From NCBI GenBank assembly GCA_024734555.1, contig JANPWX010000163.1, positions 658,918-722,917 on the forward strand: DNA of 64,000 nt, given 5' to 3'. Source of the stretch: Trochalopteron elliotii (taxonomy: Eukaryota > Chordata > Aves > Passeriformes > Leiothrichidae). The notes under the pieces were generated by a model, which had not been told where the DNA came from, ran no database searches, and saw only the letters and a program-made list of their open reading frames with translations. Both the position numbers and the translations under genes were made by a program. This document shows positions 37,080-48,270 of the stretch, piece after piece (position 1 is the first letter of the stretch; every line of letters begins with the position of its first letter).

Positions 37080-37385
37080 AGCACACCCATGCAGTCCTTT
37101 GTCAGGTCAGGTAGCATAAAGTTAAGCTAAAGCATACTTTTCAAAAAGGTGTATTCTAATATGCTGAAGGTTTTGAGCATGAAAAATGCCATGCAGCCCT
37201 TTATGAAGTCTTCCAATGCCGGATTATGGTCTCTTTTCCCCAGTAAAGATTACTGCAATGGAATTACTATTATGCATGTTGTTGTTCCCTGGGATAAGAG
37301 TACCTTATTGAGTCAGGAAAAATCAAACTATTACTCATGCTTTCATAAGCAGTTCTTCAAGTTCTGCAGAATTTTGTGACTACTT
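37080..37385. promoter_or_regulatory. Candidate conserved non-coding element
   Basis: Non-repetitive block with cores such as CCGGATTATGG, GGAATTACTATTATGCAT and TAGCATAAAGTTAAGC. The 76-codon frame across it shows no domain. The call is inferred from texture. Confidence 0.22.
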
Positions 37386-38089
37386 GTGGTATGGTAGTGA
37401 TGGCCACATCATAAATATCCAGAGATTGTTTCCGAGGTGCATCTAGCATTTGTACATAGAACAACAGCACAGGCTAAGCCAGCTCTGCTGAGTGAATGGA
37501 GGTAACAGGAGCAGCACTAGTGATGGCACAAGCTGTGTCCAGGCTTTCCCATTACTGGGAACACACATCCTGGGGCTCTGGGGCATCCCTCTGCTGGATG
37601 CCAGCCCAGACACAAGCCTGTGCCACTCTATGTCACCTAAGTTGCAGCACGTGCTGCTTGGGTGATGGCGAAGGGGTGTGGGGCCAGGACAGAGGTCAGT
37701 GGTGACACAGGTTCAGAGCACAGGCAGTGAATGAGCTCTGGTACCCTGGGAGCTTTGCTGACTGCCTGTGCTAGTGTAGCTGAAATAACCAGCACCACTG
37801 ACTGGGGAGAGCTGGGAAGTGACCAGTTTCTTCTCTCTTGCTCCTCTCGTCTGCTTGCCACTCCTTACTTAGCTTTCTTCTGGTGGGGGAAAATCATGGA
37901 ATAGTGAATGGGCTCTCTCTTACTGGGGTGTCTGGAGAACTGACTGCTCAAGTGGGCAGTGGGATGCAACGCTGCTAGTGCATGGTAATGCAATCCCTAC
38001 ACCTCTAGCAGGTGCTTCCAAACAGGGAAAGAGTCTCACTTTACCTTTTGACATGTTAAGAAGTTAGCTGGAAAGTTCTGTGGATTTCT

Positions 38090-38900
38090 TTTTGTAATTG
38101 GCTTGTACCCAGCCCAGAAGTGTAGATTGGACCCCGAGAACGTTACTCAAAGACTCTTGTTACGCTCATTGGGCCAAGGGCCAAAAAGCCCACCTAAGCT
38201 GTTAAGTACTAAAGAGAGAGAACAAAGGAACTCCAGGCTTTTCGAGGTGCTGTAGCAAGCAAGGAGTTTGTCTCTTTGCTATGCTCGACTTTGTTGTTGA
38301 TTTTTCAAGGCACCCTCAATCAGCTGTCTCGCTCATTATCATAGCCACATTCTGCCAGGCTGGACCTCAGAGTGTGGGTATGACCCATATTAGTGCTGCC
38401 CCTAAGGCTGGACTTTAAGCCATGTTAAATATCGTGAAAATTGCTCTTGCTCTAGTGTTTAAACTGATTTTTGCCCTACCCTGATACCTGCTACTAAGCA
38501 TACTCGCCTAACTCTAAATATGCTGCATGCCACAATTACACTTTATTTTGTCTTTTGTGGCAAAATGATGCCGTGTTACAATCTGAAGCAGAAAGATTTG
38601 TGCCATTTGCACAAGTAGATTTTTATTTCTACATTGAATTGAAGGAAAATTAGATTCAATGTGTTGATTATATTAGCTGTTGTGAATGTAAGGAATGTTT
38701 GATGGGAATATGATAATTAAAAGGATTTCAAGAGCCTGTCAACAAGACTTCAGCTCCATGATGGAGCCACTTGAACAGAGAGTGCTCGCAAATATATGAT
38801 GAAGTTGAGAGATTAGAACATGGTTGAAATTACTGTACATTAAAACAAAGTAGTCAATAAAAATGCAAACATTCTGAAGTGTTTTAGTAAGACTACACTA
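38090..38900. promoter_or_regulatory. Long candidate conserved block with retained CpGs
   Basis: This is about 800 bp without simple repeats or recognised transposon. It has scattered CpGs in otherwise CpG-poor DNA (CCCCGAGAACG, TTACGCTC, TTTTCGAGG, GCTCGAC, GTCTCGCTC, ATCGTGAAAA). There are no long open frames. Balanced composition and retained CpG could reflect constraint, or a relatively recent but unrecognised insertion. I cannot decide between the two by eye. Confidence 0.3.
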
Positions 38901-41900
38901 ATCACCCTCAAACACATTCAGCAACACATGTCACAGGGATTCAGGGCTGCTTATCCAAACTCTTCTGTTCCTCATCTTTTCTGTAAGAAGGCTTAATCTT
39001 TGCTGAAAGATTCAGATTTGCCACTCTTTAACTCCTTCTACATGTTATTTTGAATTACTCCAAAGAAGCCTTGTATATTTAGGCTTAATTGACATGAAAC
39101 TTGACCTGAGTCATGTGGAATCATCTGCAATCTATGGAGCTGGATGCATATTTGACCCCATAGAAGTCATTAAGTTTAAAATGCTGAACTGGGGCTACAC
39201 AGCTAGGTCACTGTGCATTCAGCTAAATGCACACCACCTTCTTGTCAAGGAGTTAAATATGTTTTGCATAGATAACCATGGGATTTTTATTTTGGGTGGG
39301 AATTGAAACAAAATATTTTGCATTTTGAACAGTTTCCAAACTCTTCTTCAGCTCAAAACAGTGTAAGCTTTTTGGCTTTGCTCATAGACTCTTTGGCAGC
39401 AGGGTTTGGTTTTATAATTTCTTTCTTTCACTGAAGGCAAATATCTGATCAAATTATGATCTTTACCAACAAGAGTCTATGAACAGAGATTTCTTTTAAT
39501 TTCTCTGGCAACACTGCTAGGTGGCAAAATGTACATGTACAAATATTGCTCATTCATTTCTGCTGCACACAAAAGCATTGATTGTCTAATAATGCAGCAC
39601 AAATATGGACAGTAGTTTTGTCAGAAACATTCTCACCATTTCTTTCTTTCTTTATTTGCTGGGGGCTTTTGTTAGCACCTGGAGCTGAGTTGCTCCAACA
39701 TATCGAGCATCAGCAGTGGTGTGGAGCAGGGCCATGAGTCAGTCCAGCCCTGAAAGGTTCCTGCAGGGTGACCATACCTGCTCACAGCCACCACTGCTGC
39801 TAAGAACAGAAAATGAGCTACAGAATGCACAGGACAGGTTTTCATGCCAGCCTGTGTAGGGTTTTGTCACCTGTCTCAGCATTTAGGGCAGTATTTTTCA
39901 AACTAATAGCTAAAAAGTATTCTACAAAGGACCAAAGCATCTTAAATGCTTCACCTCCATTCTTATTCCCATACTTTCCAGAAGGAGACAAACACTAAGT
40001 TGGGAAAACCAGAAGTAACCAATTCACCTTCAGTGTTTCAGCTGTTAAATGATCAACAGCATTATTATAAAAGATGAACACTGGGGCTTTTCATACTTTT
40101 TTCCTTTAGAAGAAACAAATGGTCTTTGGGATTTAAAGGAGTTTCAAGATTAAATCATATTCTCTGGGAAGGGTATATCTAGAGCAAGAATTTGTCAATC
40201 TGTTTTGACTAAATATTTTTGAAATATCTGAAAAGTAAAATCCCCTGCCCCTCAACAGTTTCTGACGGCACCTGGTGCACTGATCACATTACTGTATTTC
40301 AGGTGAAGCTACAGCCCATTCAGTCAGATGTTGCAGGATCAGTCACACACTCTAAAGACTTACCACAGCTCCTCTTTTGCTGATGTAGCTTTTCAAGATC
40401 ATATTTGTCATAATCAGTGAAACACCAATCTTTATCTCCACCAGCTTTCTCAAGAAGCCAAAATCTTCCTGCTTCCATTTTGAGTGGTTCTTCAGGTTGT
40501 GCATGATTCAAGTATTTGTACTTTCAGCACTTACGACATTCAGAGCTTCTGTTGCAATGGGTATGAGTCATGTATCTCAAAATCTTTTTTCTGGGACTCT
40601 AGCCAAACAAGATCTTTTTTTTTCTTGCCTTCTTTTTAATTTTTTTTTTCTTTTGCCTCTGTAAAAAGACATGTCACTATCTGAAAGGGAAATACCTTAA
40701 GCTTGAAACTTTGCCCTCAGGTGAAGCTGTTTCACTGTTGAAAAGTCTTGTGGTTTTAAATGATTAAATAATAGAGTAACTGAAGACCTGCATGTTTCTT
40801 AGAAACAGAATTAAAATTTTCGGTGATTTAAGGTGACTTTGGAAGTTACAGAGGCTGAAATGCCTCTCAAATAGAGAATATGAGGACAGAAGAGAAGGGG
40901 CAAGTAAGGACAGTGTTTCATCATAACAGAGCAGATCACCTCACTTGCATGCTGTTGAAAGACACTGTCTGAAAAAGAAGAGGAAATTCCAATTTTGTTT
41001 TGGAATAGGATGTTTGAAACCCAGGAGTTATTATTTCTCTCATATTGAGAACAAATATAATGGTGATTGCCCTGCAGCCATGATAATAAAGGCTCCGAAA
41101 AATATCAATTACTCAGAGAACACAATCTGAGATAGTGAAAGGCAGAAGATTAATCAGAATTGCTATGCAAAAAACATTTCACACCTAATAATCCTCATCT
41201 TTTTCAATACAAGTTATGTCCATCATCATGTTATAATGGGAAGCCATGTGAAAGGGGAATTTTCATATTTGCAAACAACATGTAGGTCTTCCCCATATTG
41301 CTTAATAAAAAAGGTTTTTCTTTTCTATTCTTTGTTGCTCTATTTATGTTGTGTAGCTAATGATACATTTGAAAAGAAGATGAGAAGCCAAGCTTTCAAC
41401 CCTTTAAGAAAATGTTTAGTTGTTAATAACATTCAGACTTTATTGAACAGTACATAGAGAAAGGTACAGACAAAAATCATGCTGGACAAATTTAAGTATT
41501 CCCATTACGAATTGAGGAGATCTAGACTGGATACATATCTTATTTCTGGTGGGTCCAGACTTTTTGAAGGCAATCAGAACTCTATTTGAACTTCAACACA
41601 AGAAAGCTTGAAGTATTAGCTGAGAGAAATGTTTACTAACATTGACATATAGATGTGAATTTTTTCTTCAGTTCTCACACTACATCTAAAATTGGAAAAG
41701 GATCTATTTTAGATTACTCTTGTCAACATGGTATTATTAAAAACTTGAATCTCTGAATAAATTTTGGAAGCCTTACCCATTATACTTGGTAATTTGCCAG
41801 AGAAGGAGCTGTGTGTTTCAGTATTTAAGTTCAACAAACTTATAAAGTGTTAATATATCCTATACTTACAAAAGATAGACTGCCAGTAAAAATAAAATGG

Positions 41901-42029
41901 GTATGATAAAACAATTTTGTAATTATGGAAAACTGCTACAGAGACTGTTTTATTGAAATATGTCACTTTACTGTGAGGTTTCACTTCTATTAAGTTTTTC
42001 CTTCCATACTGTAGTTTCAAATCTTCTCT
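38901..42029. other. Non-coding DNA, no gene recognised
   Basis: No gene, RNA or clear transposon is recognised. T-rich runs lie near 40.62-40.66 kb. Confidence 0.55.
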
Positions 42030-42380
42030 AGCAATGATAGATATCAGCTGGGGAAAGATCGAGGTCCAGAAGGTCTCTGCAGGAATGCAGTGTGGTGATA
42101 AACACAGTTGTAACAAATGTGAAAGCTTCTCAGGAAAGCAGCACTTTGCAGATAATGACTTTAATTCAGACACATGCAGCTTGATAGTAAATGGGCATCA
42201 GTCTCCTCCTGCCAATGTCAGGTTCAGCTTGAGCACAGGCCACAGTCCGGCTGCATGGCAGATGTCCATGAGCCATAAAATGTGCCAGTGGCTAAAAGGC
42301 AAAATTCAAACTGGTCCAGTATCTAAGGAGATGACATCTAATTACATACAGAGATTTGGAGGAAGAAGAGATGTCAGCTA
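42030..42380. promoter_or_regulatory. Candidate conserved block with a 115-codon frame
   Basis: A plus-strand frame from 42,034 to 42,381 encodes 115 residues, long for this AT-rich region. A 107-codon antisense frame overlaps it, and no domain, signal peptide or membrane segment is visible. The DNA has constrained-looking texture, for example AATGACTTTAATTCAG and GCTTGATAGTAAATGG. I favour a non-coding element over a gene. A single-exon small protein or an exon cannot be excluded. Confidence 0.2.
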
Positions 42381-45300
42381 GGGAAACAACTGATTGGCTG
42401 TTGTTAGCTGCATTCCTCTTCCAAAGCTGTCTCCTTCAAAAGTGTGGGGCAAATGTCAACAAAAAAGCCCATCACCATAATATCCCAGCACAGCAGCACA
42501 GTGTATTTTCCCCTAGTTTCCTTCACAGAAATGGCTGAAGTATCTTCCCTGGGAAGAAATTAAAAAATTGATGAAGTGTAATTTGAATTTTATTGTCTAC
42601 CTTGAAAGGAAAATTGAACAATATGTGACAGGTATGCATTTTTTACTCTAATCATACTGGAAGATGCTTTGCTCTGATGTTGATATGAGTAGGGAAAAAG
42701 TGTGATGATTTTTTTTTTTTAAAGAAAGGATGCTTATTTTTGCTTCTTCTTCCTTTAAGTTCTAGTTGCCAGCTCTGAGAATTCAAGCAAGGCATCAGAA
42801 TGGGGCTCAGTCCATCCTCACAAGTACAAGGTTGTGCCATTCAGGTTGTCTCCTTGTTACACAGGAGAAAGTCTTGCTCTCAATGATGAGAAAAAAATGT
42901 ACTGTCAAACTGCTATGAGTAATCAGATTAATCAGTGCTGGAGGCACTCAGTGGCAACTCAAAGAAAAGGAAGTGGTTTACATGGAGAGGCTTTTCACAA
43001 AAGTGCAGGCATTTCTTTTTATCCGCATGTTTATGGATGGAGCCATGTATTCATAATGCCATGCCAGATATAGGGAAAAAATATCCATTCTGTTAGTTGT
43101 AACTAGCCCAGAGCAAGGAGGATAGAAGTGGAGATATGGAAGAGAGAATAACAGTGAATCTATAGTGTGTCTTCTGCTTCCCAGACAACATCGCCCATAA
43201 ACTGGGTAACTGATACGCCACACTTACATCTGAACCAGCAATGACTTACTCCTTCATCCTCTGTAGACTGGAGAAAACATATAATTAGATCAATTCTCAA
43301 ATATATTGCATCTGATTCTATTGTTTCTTTCTCATGCTGGATTCTCCCTTTCCCAAAACACCCACCACCAGCTACAGAACTTAAAGGAAATCTGTCTCAG
43401 AAAACTTCCAAGAATGTGTTACTCAAAAGGATAGATAAATAACCGTTAGATCAAATAACTAAATTTAGACATGGTATTGTTGTAGGTAGTGGTCCAAGGT
43501 GGCTGTAGCTTATTACAGTCATCAAATAAAAACCAGATGGCTATAAGGGGCCAAATTACCACCAACAGAATTTCCTGAACTGCTGTTTTATGAACGTTTG
43601 TGTAGTTACTCATAAATACAAATCTCTGTGGATTCTCAGTCCTTTTGCTCAGGTTCCTACTGAAATCACACTCTGAATAAATTAAGTCCTCAAGCATTGG
43701 GGAAAGCTGTTTTGGTAAAACTGATGTTGTAAAGGTGTGTGACTTCAAGTTGACTGTCTGAATGAAAATACAGGCCTAGGATACACTCGAGTTTTTTGAT
43801 AGACTTCAATTTCACTATAAAGTTAGCAAGCACCTTGTGCTATACTTTACTGAGAGGATAAACCTATGATCTTCTGCTCAGGTTGTACCGAATTGTTCAT
43901 CTCAGTTTGAAAAGATAAAAACATGACATTTATTTTTACACCATGTGTGAAATATGGTTTAAGAGGCTGATGAATGAGAGATTATCATTCTTTAGAAATT
44001 CACAATGACTTACAACTTCTAGTGTTGTGTGTTGAGAGGAAATATAATGTCTTGTTAGCTGTTATTTAAGAAAATGCTAGAAATTCAGACATGTGTTTCC
44101 TAAATTAATGTTATCCTGAAGATACTGAAAGGGAGACTTCATATACTGAGTTGGTAGGTAATAATAACCAGAATGAAAGCTCCTCTCAGGTGGAGTAGGC
44201 TCAAATTACATCACTGAAAATGAGGGGAAGGATATTGGTCTTGCCTTTAAATTCAGCAAACTATCTGGTAAAGTGTGAGCACCCAAGATTTGCAATATAA
44301 ATGCAATTCATACCAGCATTTTTGGTTTTCTTGCATTTATATATACCTGCTGTCTTGAAATACTGAGTGTTGCTGTGAATTTATCATGTTTGCAGAGGTT
44401 CATTTCTAACTTCTACAAAACTGAGAACTAAATGTGTTAAAGAATTCAAATCCTTCAAACAATCTTCCCTTTCACATTTTATCTTTGCACTCCCACAGAG
44501 GAGTGACATATTTTTATTATTGTAGAGTGTGCAAAAAATATGTGTGTTGTGTGTATACAATAGTATATGAAAACATGTAGTGGTATCAGAATAGATCCCC
44601 AAAGTTGATTGAGCCTAAATTGGGCCTAAACTCTGTCCTCCAAAACTACTGAACTGTTGGTTCTGCTTTCTCTGAAAGACTCCTGGCACCACCCAAGAGC
44701 TGTGCCTCGTTTGAATGTTTCTCTTGAGGTTTCATCTATACTCAGGGTAAGAAGATGGGGAAGAAGAGGGAGACTGGCAACCACAGAAAACAGCTGTCTG
44801 AATGATGGGATGTTAATGCCTTTCAGGCTATGGCTTCTAAGTATGGAACAATTTGATTTCAAAAGTAGAATATTCTGATGAAGTAATTACCCTGCCCCAC
44901 AGAGAGCTTTTAAAGTGGTTCTGAAAATAAGCACCAAATACTTTTAGTCAACTAGTGAGCCATTGGTTTTCAATCTCACTTTAGGACTTTTTCTATCACG
45001 TCTGTCTGATGACTGGACTAAGCAATAAATAACTCAGGAGTAACTCACTGCTTTTGATAGCTGTCTGCTTTAATCCTCACTTAGGGCTCAGATGTATGGT
45101 TTAGTTCAGCATAACAGGCTGCCCTGCATCACAAGTGCCCTGTTTACACTTCAGGTCAACAGGAATCAAAAATGCCACAAAATTACTTTCATCATCTTTT
45201 GTCACCGTGTTTCTCTCTACCAGGTTCTTTTCAAATCTGAATGTAAATCAACAGTCTGAGAGCTAGATCCCATAAAGTATTTAGCCAATGCATGCTAGTA

Positions 45301-47054
45301 GAAATTTTTTTTTAGTGTTCAGCTCACAGGGCACTGTCCAGAGACTTAAATTTTTGTTCTCTTTGCAGTTCATGAGGGAAGTCAACTACTGGACTCCTGA
45401 AAAGCAGCTGTGTTGAAGATGGAACAATCTGTGCTAGACTGGCACTTCTGTTTCCTTGTAATAGTTAGTCATTCAGGTACTAACTAAACAAAAACATCTT
45501 GGATGCTTTATCTCTTTCTCATTACTGTGGAAAACTCATAATACAATATGAGCTTCTTACAAGATGAACTGGATTGCCAGATTGACAGTGCATTAGTAAA
45601 ATAAAAAATCAAAGCCATCACATGCACAGAACAGATGTAATTTCTAGGTAAAAGGTTCAAAATGTTCAAAATGTATGTATGTAGGAAGCTGGGACTTAAC
45701 TTTTGAGCTTCTGTCTAGAGGAAATAACAGAAAAATAATCTCTTGCACCTGAACCAGACCTCCCTTACCACCTCAAGTGGAGACCTCCTTCAACAGAGTG
45801 GGTGCACATGCAAGATTCCAGTTCTATATGAAGATTCCTGATCTATGGCAAGGAGTCAGATGCATAAAGTGACTGTTTAAATTTAAACAAAATCACAGAG
45901 CACAAATGACTAAAAGGACAAACAAACCAAAGCTCATTTTTCTCTTCTGAGACAATGCTATTAGCTGAATTAATCTTGAATTGTTGCAATATGAAGTGAA
46001 GAACGAACAAGCCCAGACCGTCCCAATGTATGGAAGTAAACTCTAAAGTACAACCAAGAAAACTCTATCCCTGGTATGGTCTGGTCAAATTACTTCTTAG
46101 ATAATAGATGCCTAACCTTCTATTGAGCATACCCAGAAATACATGTATATAATTTACCATAAACTTAATGCAAGTTCTGGAAACACCCATGTGTCAGTGT
46201 GCTTGGGTAAATGCTGACTGCACACAACCCTCTGCAGATTCTTTAATGCATGAGAAACAAAGAAACACAAACAAACGTTTTATGCTTACTTGCTCATGGA
46301 AACAAGGGAGATTCTGTTTTCCTCTTTTAATCAATATATAAAAGAAAGCAGACATTCTGTTACCTTATCACCTCTGATTCTGTAGAGAACAATAAATGAA
46401 AAAATATTTCAAATAAACAGACATGAGTTGTTGGTGTGAGTCATCCTGATGAATAATGGTGATAACGAGAATGGTATACTGTGTATCTAACATGAAATCT
46501 CTATTTCTGAAATAGTTTTTTTATTCTGCTTTTAATTTTTTTTAAATCTTCACTTTATTTATGTGGGGCATGCAATGGCTGCATCATAAACATCGTTTGT
46601 ATATCTGTTATAGAAAAGGTGTACAGGAGGCAAAATTTTAGATAATACTCAGTATTAAAAATGATCCTTATGCAGAACCATCTTAAGCAGTCGCAAACTT
46701 ACCCTGGTTTTTGTGAGCTTTGAACACATACAGTATAGATTTCTATTAAAAATGCTTTTTTTCCCATTTAAAATTTGAATGGAAGAAACATTGTGCAAAA
46801 TGTCTTTATGCTGGAGTAGTAAATAAGAGGACTTCCTAACAGATAAAATAGGTTCCTTACTCTTCTGAAAACTCTGTTCTTGTTATGAAAGTGATTACCT
46901 GACAAAATTAGTAGTGGGAGACAATGTCAGAAATGTATTCTGCTACCTATCATGTAATTCAGTCTACTCTAGACTGTTCTGGTACAGGCAGTTTAGACAG
47001 TGAGAGACTTATAAAGACTGGATTGTAGATGCTCACTTGCAAACATGCACTGTA
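42381..47054. other. AT-rich non-coding DNA, no gene recognised
   Basis: No gene or recognised repeat. Short internal repeats such as TTCAAAATG twice followed by TGTA copies near 45,655-45,690 are present. The 44.9-48.0 kb part is notably poor even in short open frames. Confidence 0.55.
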
Positions 47055-47101
47055 TTCTTTCCCTTCCTCTTCTCTTTCCTCTTTCTCTTCCTCTACCTCT
47101 T
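47055..47101 (+). repeat. Polypyrimidine CT-rich tract
   Basis: A 47-bp stretch is almost entirely C and T, with mixed CTT and CCT units, read directly. It is low complexity. Confidence 0.85.
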
Positions 47102-47599
47102 TATATGCCAAGTAGGTAATATCTCTCCAGACCTGTTCAGGAGCAAGAGAAAGGCATAACTGCTGTTAAAAAAAGAAATTGGTTCAAATGCTGCTGATTA
47201 TCTAGTTATGTCTTTTGGCTTAAGTGGTCACTGGTGAAATAAGTTTTTTTCTTTCCCAAGGCAAGATTGCAGTCTCCAAAAGAATTCATGGGGGCCATTA
47301 AAATCCTTCTGGCTTGACAGAGTATCATCTCAGAAGAGGCTGTGACTAGTCAATAACACAATAAAAAAGGTTGGACATAGAGGGGTGTTTTAATTTTACC
47401 TGTTATTTACAGGAGGAAAAGGAAGAAGTTAAAGCCATTTAGGGAAGGGTTTCTTTGTTTTTTTTTCAGGTAAAGATTGTTATACCAAAATTCTTGCAGC
47501 CTAAAATAGAAAACATCAGTGGTTGTTAGTTGTCACAATAGTAATTTTATACACAAGAGAAGCAGGAAAAGAAAAAAATAGATTGGTTAATAACCGTAT

Positions 47600-47960
47600 C
47601 TCTTTGAAAGTCTCCTGACCCAAAGATAGCGATGTGTAAAATCATTTGTTGCTATAGTAAATGTCAGTTTGGTACTAGTGAGCATTTAATCAGCTTTCTG
47701 CTTGATGCATTTAATATGACTTCAGTGTTTTACTTGAGAAAGTACCACATCACATGGTTAAGTGACTGATGATGAATTCAGGAGAGCACAAGTGCCAGTC
47801 ACAAAGAATCAGATCTGTTTAGTGCCCACATTAGCTTAGCTCCCATGAATAATTCTCTGTCCTGCAGAAGATGTTAAGTGAAGCCATTAAGTATCATCAG
47901 CAGTAATTGAAAACTTCCACCAAACCACAGAAACCAATAAACACAGGTAATATACTTTGA
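47600..47960. promoter_or_regulatory. Candidate conserved non-coding block upstream of a possible exon
   Basis: Non-repetitive sequence with developmental-factor-like cores: GAGCATTTAATCAGC, GCATTTAATATGAC, AGTGACTGATGATGAATTC and CCATGAATAATTC. It ends about 130 bp before a possible splice acceptor at 48,091. No protein signal. The call is inferred from texture. Confidence 0.28.
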
Positions 47961-48092
47961 TATGTTCAGTCTAATGTAGAACTTTCTCATATTTTCTAGA
48001 CTTATTCATTTATGGAAACAAACTAAGTTCTCTCTAAATTATAATTCAGAACTGTGTGTCTTACTGCCTGATTTTCTGTTTTCTAATTTCAG

Positions 48093-48249
48093 ATTGCATT
48101 ATCCACCAGCCATGCCTGGACATCTCTCCCCGGATCACCGGAGGACACAAAACATGCTGGAAGAAGAGAGGCTCCCCCCACAGTCGAAGTGGAACAGCTG
48201 GTTGGTACAAGCTCACACAGACCCAATATGTGCCACCCCTATTTTAGAG
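48093..48249 (+). other. Possible exon (unrecognised), with strong acceptor
   Basis: A pyrimidine-rich stretch ending TTTTCTAATTTCAG at 48,092 is a good splice acceptor. It is followed by GC-richer sequence with retained CpGs. One frame starting at 48,094 stays open to a TGA at 48,268-48,270 and contains polar, proline-rich and glutamate-rich protein-like sequence, for example MPGHLSPDHRRTQN and LEEERLPPQ. A donor-like GAG/GTAGAT lies at 48,247-48,255. I do not recognise the protein. It could be an exon of a large gene containing this window, an lncRNA exon, or chance. Confidence 0.22.
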
Positions 48250-48270
48250 GTAGATTCACCAGGAGAGTGA

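Noticed and set aside
37480..37880. GC-richer patch with a CR1-like phrase (AATCATGGAATAGTGAATGG)
   Set aside because: The following sequence does not continue as a CR1 3' end, so the match is too short to call.
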